From: DASRDU01 sp035652435
Lineage (GTDB): Bacteria; Acidobacteriota; Blastocatellia; RBC074
Length of the DNA stretch: 64,000 nt
Assembly (NCBI GenBank): GCA_035652435.1
Contig: DASRDU010000178.1
Location: forward strand, 1-64,000
Direction: 5' to 3'
How positions within the stretch are numbered: position 1 is the first letter of the stretch; each line of letters begins with the position of its first letter. Both the position numbers and the translations under genes were made by a program. Shown here one piece after another: positions 52,905 through 62,512 of the stretch. The notes below the pieces were generated by a model. It worked only from the letters and a program-made list of their open reading frames with translations, searched no databases and was not told where the DNA came from.

Positions 52905-55688
52905 ATGCCTGACTGGAAGCAACACGTTCGTAATCATCTGGCGCCGCTCCGGCTGCGCCCCGAGCGCGAGCTGGAGATCACCGAAGAGCTGGCCGAACAC
53001 CTCGAAGCCGCTTACGAGGAGGCCCTCGCCCGCGGCGCTTCAGAACGGCAGGCCTGCGAACACGCCGCGGCGCAGATCACCGACTGGGGGCTGCTCGAAT
53101 GTGAAGTGAGCAGGGCCGAGCGTCCCCTGACCGGGGCGCTCGTGAACCGGTGGCCGGACATCGGGGTTCAGGTAGACATTGAGAAAAAAGGGAAGTGGAG
53201 GCCGAACATGGGATCGATTCTGCAGGATCTGTTATTTGGCGCGCGCATGATGCTCAGGAACGGGGGCTTCACGGCCGTCGCCGTGCTTTCACTCGCGCTG
53301 GGGATCGGTGCGAACACGGCGATCTTCTCGGTCGTCAATGCCGTGCTGCTCCGGCCCCTGCCATACCCTCGGGCGGAACGGCTCGTCAAGGTCTATCAGG
53401 CCGCCCCCGATCCGACGAAAGGGATGCTGTCATCCATCTGGTCATACCCGCGCTTTGAAATCCTCCGCGAGCAGGGCCGGAGCTTCGCCGCCGTCGCGGG
53501 TTACAAGCAGAACCCTTACAACCTGACCGGCACGAATGAGGCGGAGCGTTTGCAGGTCGAGATGGTCTCGGCGAGCTATTTCCCGATGCTCGGCGTCGAG
53601 GCGCTCGTCGGGCGCACCTTCACGCCGGAAGAGGAGAGGGCGCCGGGCGCGAACCTGGCGGCGCTGCTCAGCTACAGCCTCTGGCAGCGTCGCTTCGGCG
53701 GCGACGCACAAGTACTCGGTAAAACTCTTGAACTCGACAAGCACGCTTTCACTATTGTCGGCGTGCTGCCGCCCGGATTCCGCGGGCAGGACGGCACGGC
53801 GGAAGCCTGGGTGACGATGATGGCGGCGCCGCTCCTGCGCTACAAAGGAATCCTCACCAATGCGCGGAACTACTGGTTCCAGGTCATCGCCCGTTTGAAA
53901 GACGGCGTCACGCCGGCGCAGGCACAGGCCGAGATGCAACTCATCAGCGAGCGCATCGAGCAGAAGTATCCGGGGCCGAAACAGACGCTGCCGGGCGCGG
54001 CGAGAGTCGTCACGCTCGCGCCGCTACAGGCCGCCAAGGTTGATCCGGCGATCAGAAAATCGTTCCTGATTCTGCTCGCGGCGGTCGGGCTGGTGCTGCT
54101 GATCGCATGCGCGAACGTGGCGAACCTGCTGCTCGCGCGGGCGGTGGCGCGGCGGAAGGAGTTTGCGTTGCGGCTCGCGCTCGGCGCCGGTCGCCTGCGC
54201 GTCGTCCGCCAGCTGCTCGTCGAGAGCGTGCTGCTCGCGCTCACGGGCGGCGCGCTCGGCATCCTGGTGGCACGCTGGGGAATTACACTCTTGAAGAATT
54301 TCCGGCCCAGCGACGACGCGCAATTCTGGAGTTCTTACACGCGGACGTTCGACTTCTTCACGATCAGCCTCGACTGGCGCGTGCTGGCTTTCACCTTCGC
54401 GCTCTCGCTCGTGACGGGCGTCCTGTTCGGGCTGCTCCCGGCCATCCAGTCTTCACGCGCGGAGGTGAGCGAGGCGTTGAAAGAGGGGGCGGGGCATTCG
54501 TCCGGGGGCTTTCACCGCGCACGCGGCCTGAGCGCGCGCGGTCTGCTGGTCGTCACAGAGATTGCCGTCTCGCTCGTGCTGCTCGTGGGCGCCGGGCTGA
54601 TGCTCAGGAGCCTCGCGCGGCTGCAGTCGGTCAGTCCGGGCTTTGCGCCGGAAAATGTGGTGACGATGGCCGCGCCCTCGCGCGACGCGAAGCCGGAGCT
54701 TTACGAACAACTGCTGGCCCGGCTGCGCGCGTTGCCCGGCGTCGAATCGGCCAGCCTCGGCAGCACCGCGCCGCTGCTCGGCTATGCCAGTAAGACTGTG
54801 ATGGACATCGAAGGCCGCACGACGGACGGCTCCATCGGCATCGGGTTGCACAGCGTCTCGCCCGATTACTTCAAAACGCTGCGCATCAATTTACTCAGGG
54901 GCCGCGCCTTCACCGAACTGGATCGCGTCGGCGCCCCGCGCGTCGCCGTCATCAATCAGGCCGCCGCCGAACAACTCTTCCCCGGCGAAGACCCGATTGG
55001 CAAACGCATCAGGCCTTACATTGACCCCGCCTATGAGACGCAGGAAAAGTTTGTCGAGATCGTCGGCGTCGTGGGGGACGTGAAGTACGGCAGGCTCGAA
55101 GCCGCCGTCGAGCCTGATGTCTACCTCTCCTCGCTGCAGCCGACGGACGCCGCGCAGACCGTCATCCTGCGCTCGGGGCTCGACCCGGCGTCGCTCGCGT
55201 CAGCCGTGCGGCGCGAAGTCCTCTCGCTCGACAAAAACGTCCCGCTCGCCCGCGTTCAGACGATGAACGAGCGCGCCGCCGAGGTCACTTCGCGGACGCG
55301 CTTCATCGCCATATTGCTCGGACTGTTCGCCGCGCTCGCGCTCACGCTCTCGGCCGTCGGCATATACGGCGTGATGGCATACAACGTCTCGGCGCGGACG
55401 CGCGAGCTGGGCATTCGCATCGCGCTCGGTGCCGGGCGCGCGGACGTCGTGCGGCTGGTCGTCGGCGACGGCCTCGCGCTGATCGCGGGCGGGCTGGGGG
55501 CGGGGCTGTTCGCTTCGTGGGCCGCGGCGCGCGTGCTGAAGAGTCAGCTTTATGAAGTGAGCATGACCGACCCGTTGACCTTCGCCGGCGTGGCGCTCCT
55601 GCTCGTGCTGGTGGCGCTCGTGGCCTGCTACCTGCCGGCGCGCCGGGCGACGAAGGTTGATCCGATGGTCGCGCTCAGATACGAATAA
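52905..55688 (+). CDS. ADOP-family permease 1 (MacB-PCD/FtsX, orphan)
   Basis: 927 residues. A cytoplasmic permease-prefix domain (about 1-74, MPDWKQHVRNHLAPLRL, EITEELAEHLEAAYEE) is followed by the first membrane helix (about 120-142, SLALGIGANTAIFSVVNAVL), a MacB-like periplasmic domain, an FtsX helix bundle (about 385-465, RKEFALRLALGAGRLRVVRQLL), a second periplasmic domain and a second FtsX bundle ending VDPMVALRYE. This duplicated layout without an ATPase gene is the ADOP family. The substrate and the ATPase partner are unknown; related MacB-type systems move peptides, lipoproteins or macrolides. Confidence 0.93.
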   Translation: MPDWKQHVRNHLAPLRLRPERELEITEELAEHLEAAYEEALARGASERQACEHAAAQITDWGLLECEVSRAERPLTGALVNRWPDIGVQVDIEKKGKWRPNMGSILQDLLFGARMMLRNGGFTAVAVLSLALGIGANTAIFSVVNAVLLRPLPYPRAERLVKVYQAAPDPTKGMLSSIWSYPRFEILREQGRSFAAVAGYKQNPYNLTGTNEAERLQVEMVSASYFPMLGVEALVGRTFTPEEERAPGANLAALLSYSLWQRRFGGDAQVLGKTLELDKHAFTIVGVLPPGFRGQDGTAEAWVTMMAAPLLRYKGILTNARNYWFQVIARLKDGVTPAQAQAEMQLISERIEQKYPGPKQTLPGAARVVTLAPLQAAKVDPAIRKSFLILLAAVGLVLLIACANVANLLLARAVARRKEFALRLALGAGRLRVVRQLLVESVLLALTGGALGILVARWGITLLKNFRPSDDAQFWSSYTRTFDFFTISLDWRVLAFTFALSLVTGVLFGLLPAIQSSRAEVSEALKEGAGHSSGGFHRARGLSARGLLVVTEIAVSLVLLVGAGLMLRSLARLQSVSPGFAPENVVTMAAPSRDAKPELYEQLLARLRALPGVESASLGSTAPLLGYASKTVMDIEGRTTDGSIGIGLHSVSPDYFKTLRINLLRGRAFTELDRVGAPRVAVINQAAAEQLFPGEDPIGKRIRPYIDPAYETQEKFVEIVGVVGDVKYGRLEAAVEPDVYLSSLQPTDAAQTVILRSGLDPASLASAVRREVLSLDKNVPLARVQTMNERAAEVTSRTRFIAILLGLFAALALTLSAVGIYGVMAYNVSARTRELGIRIALGAGRADVVRLVVGDGLALIAGGLGAGLFASWAAARVLKSQLYEVSMTDPLTFAGVALLLVLVALVACYLPARRATKVDPMVALRYE

Positions 55689-55762
55689 TCGGTCAGCTCT
55701 CAGCTCTCAGCCAGAGGTTTGGCTGATCGCTGACGGCTGACAGCTGTTATCGAGGATCAACC
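55689..55762. repeat. Spacer repeat before ADOP 2 (CAGCTCTCAGC type)
   Basis: The 74-base spacer holds tandem CAGCTCTCAGC words facing GGCTGATCGCTGACGGCTG, an imperfect inverted repeat. A clearly related spacer occurs at 61156-61235 in front of the ADOP relic, so the spacer was duplicated along with the gene. Confidence 0.65.
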
Positions 55763-58468
55763 ATGCCTGAATGGAAAGAAGAGATCAGAAGGCGGCTGTC
55801 AGGATTGCAGCTTGAGCCGACGCGCGAGGCGGAGATCGTCGAGGAACTCGCCGCACACCTGGAGGATCGTTACGCAGAGTTGCTCGCTGGCGGCGCGACC
55901 GAAGCGGACGCCGGACGCCGGACGCTGGCGGAGTTGAGTGAAAGTGAATTGTTTCAGCGGGAGCTGCGACGCGTCGAGCGGCAGGCCTCGCCCGAACCGA
56001 TTGTGCCGGGAACCACGCGGAGGAGAAATATGATTGCAGACCTGTGGCAGGACCTGCGCTACGGCGCGCGAATGTTGCTCGACTACCCCGGCTTCACGCT
56101 CATCGTCGTCGTCACACTGGCGCTCGGGATCGGCGCGAATACGGCAATCTTTACCGTCGTTGACGCCGCGTTGCTGCGCCGACTGCCATACAAGGATCCG
56201 GAAAGGCTCGTTCAGGTGTGGGAAACACGCCGGGTGGGTGAGATCAGGCAGCTGGACGCTTCCTACCCGGATTACCTCGACTGGGGGCAACAGTCCGAAG
56301 TCATCGAAGCCATCTGCGGCTACACGGGCTGGGACGGGTCATTCACCCTCACCGGGCGCGCCGAGCCCGAGCGCATTGAAGGGGCGCGCGTCACGGCGAA
56401 CTTCTTTTCCGTGCTGGGCGTTGCGCCGATACTCGGCCGCACGTTCCTCCCGGATGAAGACCGGCCTCAGGCCGAGCGCACGGTGATCCTGAGTCACGGC
56501 CTGTGGCAGCGGCGCTTCGGCGGTGACCCCGGCATCGTCGGGCAAAAACTCGTCCTCGACGGCAACCATTACACGGTACTCGGAGTCCTGCCGCGGAATT
56601 TTCACTTCGCCCCGATGGGCAGGGCCGAACTCTGGGTGCCGTTGCGCCCGACGCCAGACCAGTTGAATCGGCGTTTCATGCACTGGCTGGATGTCATCGC
56701 CCGGCTCAGGCCCGGCGTCGGTCTGGCGCAGGCCCGGGCGCAGATGAGTACGGTCGGCGCGCGCATCGAACGCGAGCATCCGGACTCGCACACGGGCGCG
56801 GGGCTGAAACTCGTCCCCCTGCACGACCAGATCATCGGCCCGGCGGGCCCGCTGCTGCTCGTGCTGCTGGGCGCGGTCGGCTGCGTGCTGCTGATCGCGT
56901 GTGCCAACGTCGCCAACCTGCTGCTCCTGCGCGCCGCGGCGCGGCGACAGGAGATCAGCATCCGGCTGGCGCTCGGCGCGACGCGCGGGCGGCTGGTGCG
57001 GCAACTCCTCAGCGAGAGCTTATTGCTCGCGTTCGTGGGGGGCGCTCTGGGGCTGGGGCTGGCCGCGTGGGGCGTCAAATTGCTGCTGGCCGCTGTTCCG
57101 GCGGCGCAGCTCGACGCCATGCCTTACCTGCAGGGGCTGACGCTCAGCGCGCGCGTCCTGGGCTTTACCGCCGCGTTGTCGCTGCTCACCGGGATAGTGT
57201 TCGGGGTCGCCCCGGCGTGGCAATCCGCCGGGCTCGATCTGCACGCCGCGCTCAGGGACGGCAGCCGGAGTGCAGCGGGCATGGGCCGCGAGCGTTTGCG
57301 CAGCCTGCTCGTCGTTGCGGAGATTGCGCTGGCGCTGGTGCTGCTCATCGGGGCGGGCCTGCTCATCAGGAGTACGCTGCGGTTGCTGGAAGTGAAGCTG
57401 GGCTTCCAGCCGGAGCGCCTGCTGACGATGCAACTCGAACTGCCGTCGTCCAGGTATTCGTCCGACGGGCAGCTGCGGGCCTTCCACCAGCAACTGCTGC
57501 CGCGCCTTGCCGCGCTGCCCGGCGTGGCCGGCGTCGCTTCAGTCAACTGGCTTCCACTACAGGGAGGGCCGGGAGATTTGCTGCGTGTCGAAGGCCAGCC
57601 GCCACCGCCGCCGAGTGAAATGCCGAAGACGATCACACATGTCGTGAGCCCCGATTACTTTCGCACGATGGGCATTGCGCTCCTCAAGGGCCGCTCTTTC
57701 ACCGATGACGATCACCAGTCCGCGCCCGGAGTCCTGGTCATCAACAGCGCGCTGGCCCGCAAGCTCTTCGGTCAGGCAGACCCGATTGGTCACCGCCTGT
57801 TTTTTGAAGGCGGTGAGCCGAAGCCGTTTGAAATCGTGGGCGTGGTGGATGATGAAAGAGTCGGCGAACTGGATGAAGAGGCGGTGGCGGTGGTTTATCT
57901 CCCTTACCTTCAGAACCCATGGACGAAATTGAATCTGGTTGTGCGAACGGCGGGCGAGCCGGGCGATATCGCGAATGCCGTGCGCGGCAAAGTCCGGGCC
58001 ATGGATCCGAATCTGGCGCTCTACTCAGTGGCGACGATGGAACAGTTGATCGCCGAGTTGCCGTCAACCTTCCTGCGGCGCTACCCGGCCCTTCTGATGG
58101 GCGTCTTCGCCGCCCTCGCGCTCGTACTCGCGGCGGTCGGCATTTACGGAGTCATCTCTTACTCGGTCAGCCAGCACACGCACGAGATCGGCATTCGGAT
58201 GGCCCTCGGGGCCGGGCGGCGTGACGTACTCAGGCTCATCATCGGGCGGGGCATGGTGCTGACTTCGCTCGGTGTGGCGGCCGGGTTGACGTCCGCCCTG
58301 GCGCTGACGCGCCTGATGCAGAGCCTCCTGTTTGGCATCAGCGCCACCGACCCGCTGACATTCATCCTTGTTGCCGGATTACTGGCGGCGGTGGCCTTAC
58401 TGGCCTGCTACCTGCCAGCGCGGCGGGCGACGAAGGTTGATCCGATGGTCGCGCTGCGCAACGAATGA
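55763..58468 (+). CDS. ADOP-family permease 2
   Basis: 901 residues with the same order as ADOP 1: prefix domain (MPEWKEEIRRRLSGLQLEP, EIVEELAAHLEDRYAELL), helix TLALGIGANTAIFTVVDAAL, MacB-like periplasmic domain (RYGARMLLDYPGFTL before it), FtsX bundle 1 (RQEISIRLALGATRGRLVRQLL), second periplasmic domain, FtsX bundle 2 (HEIGIRMALGAGRRDVLRLI) and the end VDPMVALRNE. It is closer to ADOP 3 than to ADOP 1 in the prefix domain. It lies 74 bases after ADOP 1, and its stop region runs directly into ADOP 3. Confidence 0.93.
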   Translation: MPEWKEEIRRRLSGLQLEPTREAEIVEELAAHLEDRYAELLAGGATEADAGRRTLAELSESELFQRELRRVERQASPEPIVPGTTRRRNMIADLWQDLRYGARMLLDYPGFTLIVVVTLALGIGANTAIFTVVDAALLRRLPYKDPERLVQVWETRRVGEIRQLDASYPDYLDWGQQSEVIEAICGYTGWDGSFTLTGRAEPERIEGARVTANFFSVLGVAPILGRTFLPDEDRPQAERTVILSHGLWQRRFGGDPGIVGQKLVLDGNHYTVLGVLPRNFHFAPMGRAELWVPLRPTPDQLNRRFMHWLDVIARLRPGVGLAQARAQMSTVGARIEREHPDSHTGAGLKLVPLHDQIIGPAGPLLLVLLGAVGCVLLIACANVANLLLLRAAARRQEISIRLALGATRGRLVRQLLSESLLLAFVGGALGLGLAAWGVKLLLAAVPAAQLDAMPYLQGLTLSARVLGFTAALSLLTGIVFGVAPAWQSAGLDLHAALRDGSRSAAGMGRERLRSLLVVAEIALALVLLIGAGLLIRSTLRLLEVKLGFQPERLLTMQLELPSSRYSSDGQLRAFHQQLLPRLAALPGVAGVASVNWLPLQGGPGDLLRVEGQPPPPPSEMPKTITHVVSPDYFRTMGIALLKGRSFTDDDHQSAPGVLVINSALARKLFGQADPIGHRLFFEGGEPKPFEIVGVVDDERVGELDEEAVAVVYLPYLQNPWTKLNLVVRTAGEPGDIANAVRGKVRAMDPNLALYSVATMEQLIAELPSTFLRRYPALLMGVFAALALVLAAVGIYGVISYSVSQHTHEIGIRMALGAGRRDVLRLIIGRGMVLTSLGVAAGLTSALALTRLMQSLLFGISATDPLTFILVAGLLAAVALLACYLPARRATKVDPMVALRNE

Positions 58469-58506
58469 GTCGCCCTGAGTCAGGCGGCGGTGAGCAGAAA
58501 GGAGAC

Positions 58507-61155
58507 ATGCCTGACTGGAAACCGGAGATCAGAAGGCGACTTGAGGGCCTCGGGCTTGAGCCGGCGCGCGAGGCGGAGATCGTCGAGGAACTCGCCGCAC
58601 ACCTCGATGACTGCTACGAAGAGTTGCTGGCCGGCGGTGCTGGGGCGGCGGAAGCCGAGCGACTGACGCGCGCGGAATTGAGCGGGAGTGAAATGCTCGG
58701 GCGGGAGCTGCGGCGCGTCGAGCGGCAGTTCGCCCCGGAACCCATCGTGTTCGGAACCAGACGGAGGAAAAATATGATCGCAGACCTGTGGCAGGACCTG
58801 TTATTCGGCGCGCGAATGTTATTGAAGAGACCCGGCTTCACGTTGGTGGCCGTCATCACACTGGCGCTCGGCATCGGCGCGAACGCCGCGATGTTCAGCG
58901 TCGTCAATGCCGTCCTGCTTCGCCCCCTGCCTTTCCCCGAACCGGAACGCCTGATGCTGGTAAAGGGCAATGACATTGGCAATTTCGCCGCTCCGGATTT
59001 CCGCGATCTGGCGGCGGAGAACCGTTCTTTCGCGCAACTCGGCGCTTACGCGACCAGCACGGTCAACCTGGCGGGCGGCAGCGAACCGGAGCGGGTCAAT
59101 GGTGTCCGTATCTCCGCCGGCCTGCTGCCGACGCTCGGCGTGCAGCCGCTGTACGGCAGGAACCTGACGGCGGAAGAAGACCGGGAGGGCGGTGAAAAGG
59201 TCGTCCTGCTCGGTTACGGGCTGTGGCAAAGGCAGTTCGGCGCAGACCCGGGCGTGGTGGGCCGCGCAATCAGGCTCGACGAGCAGAGCTGCACGGTGAT
59301 CGGGGTGCTGCCGCCGGGACTCAATTTCCCTTCGGACAAAGAACTGTTCGTGCCCCTGGCCCTGAGTTCGAGAGATCTGGCCAATTACGACGGCTATTTT
59401 CTCACGCTCATTGCCCGCCTGAAGCCGGGCGTCACTCGTCCACAGGCCGATGCCGAACTGGCCACGATCATCAGGCCGGGTGAGCGCGGCCCCCGGTTCA
59501 GCAGCGTGCGGGTCATCGGGTTGCAGGAGGCGCTGGTGGGCGACGTGCGCAAGATGTTGCTGGTGCTGATGGGCGCGGTTCTGTTCGTCGTGCTGATCGC
59601 CTGCGCGAATCTCGCTAACCTGCTGTTGACGGCGGCGGCAGGGCGGCAGAAAGAGATCGCTGTCCGCCTGAGTCTCGGCGCCAGCCGCGGACGCGTCGTG
59701 CGGCAATTCCTCACAGAAAGCCTGCTGCTGGCCGCCTCGGGCGGGCTGGCCGGTCTGTTGCTCGCCTGGTGGGGAATGAGGCTCGCGGGCGGGCTGCTCC
59801 CCGGCACGATTCCGCGCACCGGCGCGATCGGCGTGGACGGGCGCGTGCTTGCCTTCACCTTCACGTTAAGCGTGGCGGCCGGGCTGCTGTTTGGAACCCT
59901 GCCGGCGCTGCGCGCTTCGCAGACGGCGCTGACCGAAGCGCTGAAGGCGGGCGGCCGAACGTTGGGCGGCGGTTTTGGCGCAAGCCGTCTGCGTGCGTCA
60001 CTGGTCGTCTCGCAGGTGGCGTTGACCGTGGTGCTGCTCGCGGGCGCGGGACTGCTGCTCAGGAGCTTTGTGCGGCTCGAGCAGACGCCGCTGGGTTTTC
60101 GGCCTGAGCGGTTGCTGACGGCGCGGATCGCGCTGCCGCGTTCCGCCTACGCGACGCCGCAGCAGCGACTGAGTTTTGCCGACCGACTGCTCGAAGAGGT
60201 GCGCCGTCAGCCCGGAATGCAGGATGCGGCACTGACCTCTTTTCTGCCATTCGCCACCGGCAACAACAGCTTTGGCGTATTGATGAATGGCCGGGAGCAG
60301 GGCTGGCCGGGGATGCCGACGGCCAACTTCCGCTCGGTCATCCCGGACTATTTCCGTGTGATGGGCATTCCGCTGCTCAAGGGGCGCGAGTTTTCGAGCG
60401 CGGATCACGAGCGCGCGCCGATGGTGGCAGTCATCAACGAGACGATGGCCAGACGGTACTGGCCGGACGGTAATCCCATCGGGCAGCGCATCAAGGAAAC
60501 TTCCAACGAAAGAGTCTGGCGCGAGATTGTCGGCGTCGTCGGCAGCGTGCGGCATCGGGCCAGAGGCGAAGAGCCGAAGCCGGAAATGTTCGTGCCCTGG
60601 AGCCAGGCGCCCGCCCCGAATCTCAACCTGGCGGTGCGCACGCAGGTCGAGCCCGCCAGCTTCGCGGCGGCGCTGCGCCGCGCTGTGACGGCCACTGACG
60701 CGAACCTGCCGGTCTTTGAAGTCCTCACGATGGAAGAGCGCCTGTCTGACTCGGTCGCCCAGCCGCGGTTCCGCACGGCGCTGCTCGGGGCCTTTGCCGC
60801 GCTCGCGCTGGTGATGGCCGTGGTCGGCCTGTACGCCGTGATGGCCTTCGCGGTCGCCCAGCGCACGCACGAACTGGGCATCCGCGCGGCCCTGGGCGCG
60901 CAACGTCGTGACATCATCCGCCTCGTACTGCGGCAGGGGGTGAAGCTGGCCGGCGCCGGCGTTGTGATCGGCCTCGCCGGGGCGCTGGCGCTCACCCGCG
61001 TTCTCACCGGCCTGCTTTACGAGGTCAGGCCGACTGACCCGCTGACGTTCCTTGCGGTGCCGGCCCTGCTGGTTTCGGTGGCGCTCGTGGCCTGCTGGGT
61101 GCCGGCGCGGCGCGCGACAAAAGTGGACCCGATGGAGGCGCTCAGATACGAATAA
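58507..61155 (+). CDS. ADOP-family permease 3
   Basis: 882 residues from the ATG at 58507, chosen because it matches the N-termini of the sister genes (MPDWKPEIRRRL) and has GGAG upstream; a start at 58465 would overlap ADOP 2 by 4 bases. Same layout: prefix domain (EIVEELAAHLDDCYEELL), helix TLALGIGANAAMFSVVNAVL, periplasmic domain, FtsX bundle 1 (QKEIAVRLSLGASRGRVVRQFL), second periplasmic domain, FtsX bundle 2 (HELGIRAALGAQRRDIIRLV) and the end VDPMEALRYE. The three copies clearly arose by tandem duplication and have diverged in the periplasmic parts. Confidence 0.93.
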   Translation: MPDWKPEIRRRLEGLGLEPAREAEIVEELAAHLDDCYEELLAGGAGAAEAERLTRAELSGSEMLGRELRRVERQFAPEPIVFGTRRRKNMIADLWQDLLFGARMLLKRPGFTLVAVITLALGIGANAAMFSVVNAVLLRPLPFPEPERLMLVKGNDIGNFAAPDFRDLAAENRSFAQLGAYATSTVNLAGGSEPERVNGVRISAGLLPTLGVQPLYGRNLTAEEDREGGEKVVLLGYGLWQRQFGADPGVVGRAIRLDEQSCTVIGVLPPGLNFPSDKELFVPLALSSRDLANYDGYFLTLIARLKPGVTRPQADAELATIIRPGERGPRFSSVRVIGLQEALVGDVRKMLLVLMGAVLFVVLIACANLANLLLTAAAGRQKEIAVRLSLGASRGRVVRQFLTESLLLAASGGLAGLLLAWWGMRLAGGLLPGTIPRTGAIGVDGRVLAFTFTLSVAAGLLFGTLPALRASQTALTEALKAGGRTLGGGFGASRLRASLVVSQVALTVVLLAGAGLLLRSFVRLEQTPLGFRPERLLTARIALPRSAYATPQQRLSFADRLLEEVRRQPGMQDAALTSFLPFATGNNSFGVLMNGREQGWPGMPTANFRSVIPDYFRVMGIPLLKGREFSSADHERAPMVAVINETMARRYWPDGNPIGQRIKETSNERVWREIVGVVGSVRHRARGEEPKPEMFVPWSQAPAPNLNLAVRTQVEPASFAAALRRAVTATDANLPVFEVLTMEERLSDSVAQPRFRTALLGAFAALALVMAVVGLYAVMAFAVAQRTHELGIRAALGAQRRDIIRLVLRQGVKLAGAGVVIGLAGALALTRVLTGLLYEVRPTDPLTFLAVPALLVSVALVACWVPARRATKVDPMEALRYE

Positions 61156-61235
61156 GCTGTCAGCAGTCAGCCGTCAGCTCTCAGCCGGAGGGCCTGGCTG
61201 ATCGCTGAAGGCTGAAGGCTGTTGTCGGGGATCAG
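61156..61235. repeat. Spacer repeat before the ADOP relic
   Basis: This spacer (GTCAGCTCTCAGCCGGAG, GGCTGATCGCTGAAGGCTG, ending TCGGGGATCAG) corresponds to the spacer at 55689-55762 that precedes ADOP 2. Confidence 0.65.
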
Positions 61236-61376
61236 ATGCGTCTGAGTGAAAGCAGTAGATCAGAGAGCGGCTGGCGAACCTGAAGCCTGAATGGCGCGCG
61301 TCGCTCGCGGAGTTGAGAGACGGCGAATTGCCAGTCCGGGAATTGCGGCAGTCAAGTGACAGACGCCGCAGACTCT
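61236..61376 (+). pseudogene. Relic of a fourth ADOP permease gene
   Basis: Directly after the duplicated spacer, an ATG at 61236 is followed by decayed ADOP prefix sequence. In the relevant frame one reads KQ-stop-IRERLANLKPEW, matching KEEIRRRLSGLQLEP of ADOP 2, and then SLAELRDGELPVRELRQ, matching TLAELSESELFQRELRR. A 2-base insertion shifts the frame near the start, there is an in-frame TAG at 61256, and about 30 codons between the two blocks are missing. Everything after roughly codon 75 (all membrane domains) is gone. It ends where the convergent CWC gene begins. Confidence 0.8.
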
Positions 61377-61682
61377 TCACCCTTCTTTCCCTCCCGCCTC
61401 GGCCTTTTCGAGACAGGCGCGACACAGACAGCGGCGGTACTGCGCCCCCAAACGCCGGCGTGTCGTTTCGCTCAGCTTCACCTGAGCGCACCAGCAGCCG
61501 GTCAGACCGAATCCACAGGTGAAAGGCTGATGACAGGCCTCGCAGAGTTGCGGCTCGCGCCGGTCCGGAGAAACAAGATTGAGAAGCTTCGTTAACTTCA
61601 TCGGCGGACGTGTCCCATTCAGAAAGTGATGCGGGTCAGGAGTGAATGGTACATTGTTTTTCGGCCTCGGGCCTAATGACAT
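61377..61682 (-). CDS. Cysteine-rich CWC-family protein
   Basis: 101 residues; GGAGG lies 4 bases upstream of the ATG at 61682 (an internal ATG at 61601 has no such site). The core CEACHQPFTCG, CWCAQVKLSETTRRRLGAQY and CLCRACLEKAE matches the Cys_rich_CWC family, with eight Cys arranged as for zinc or Fe-S binding. Function is unknown in the family. Its stop lies right at the end of the ADOP relic. Confidence 0.85.
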   Translation of the reverse strand: MSLGPRPKNNVPFTPDPHHFLNGTRPPMKLTKLLNLVSPDRREPQLCEACHQPFTCGFGLTGCWCAQVKLSETTRRRLGAQYRRCLCRACLEKAEAGGKEG

Positions 61683-61832
61683 TTCCCCTCCGGCAACAGA
61701 ACCCCTGATATTCTCGTTGCAAAATCACTCGTCCTGGGATACGGTTTCCGCGTTTCCCTTAAACTGCCTGCCGGATTTGCCGCCCCTCCTTTGCCCTTTC
61801 AACAGCCAAGGCCCCGAAAGAGAGGTACGCGT

Positions 61833-62210
61833 ATGAGGAGACCATCCGTCCTGATCGCCGAAGATAATGATGACCTGCGCCAGCTTTACATCCACACGCT
61901 GTCCGGCATGGGCTTTGAAGTGAGGATGGCCGGCGACGGCAGAGAAGCGCTCGATGAACTGCGGCAGCGCCGCCCCGACGTGCTGGTCACCGACGTGATG
62001 ATGCCGCGGATGGACGGGGTCGAACTGATCAGGCAGGTGAGGGAAGATCTGGGGCTCCGCGACCTGCCAATCATCGCCGTCTCAGCATTCCCGGACTACC
62101 TGTCGAAAGCCTACATCAACGGGGCCACCGAGACCGTTCGCAAGTCTCTGGACGTGGATATTCTTTTCAATACTCTCGTCAGAGTGATGCAACAGGAGAA
62201 GGCCTGCTGA
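61833..62210 (+). CDS. Single-domain response regulator
   Basis: 125 residues from the ATG at 61833, with AGAGG seven bases upstream. Receiver domain only: VLIAEDNDDLRQLY with the acidic pair, LVTDVMMPRMDGVELI with the phospho-acceptor Asp, AVSAF, and a Lys in TVRKSLD. The last point is unusual, since the usual KP has become KS. It has no output domain and no kinase gene beside it, so its partner must lie elsewhere. Confidence 0.88.
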   Translation: MRRPSVLIAEDNDDLRQLYIHTLSGMGFEVRMAGDGREALDELRQRRPDVLVTDVMMPRMDGVELIRQVREDLGLRDLPIIAVSAFPDYLSKAYINGATETVRKSLDVDILFNTLVRVMQQEKAC

Positions 62211-62416
62211 TTCCGGCCCTCGTCCATCACTCCTGATCGAATGAAACCGGAATAATTCAGCCGGAGATTCTCCCCTCAGGCAGCAACCAGACCGTCAGGT
62301 CAATAAACTGCCGGTGCGGTTTTTTGTCGCGCCGAACGAAACAGCAATATAAGAGAGGTGAAGTCCGGAATTGAATTGTCGTCGGGCCGCGGATTCCCGG
62401 GCGGGTGCGGTCAATC

Positions 62417-62512
62417 GTGACCCTGGGTACGCCCGGCGAGCGTACTCCAGCATCCGGTCACGGCCCGTTAATCGAAGCCCCGGCACGCTCGCCCGCCGGG
62501 CGTACCCAGGTC
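62417..62512. repeat. Inverted repeat at the 3' end of the TPR gene
   Basis: Left arm about 62417-62445, right arm about 62483-62512, pairing with a 1-base and a 4-base gap; the uninterrupted core TGGGTACGCCCGGC is 14 bases. It contains GCGAGCGTAC, shared with the palindrome after chrA. The right arm reaches the TPR gene's stop codon. Most of the 300-base gap 62211-62510 is otherwise featureless; a possible weak terminator (short hairpin then TTTTTT) lies near 62307-62326. Confidence 0.7.
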
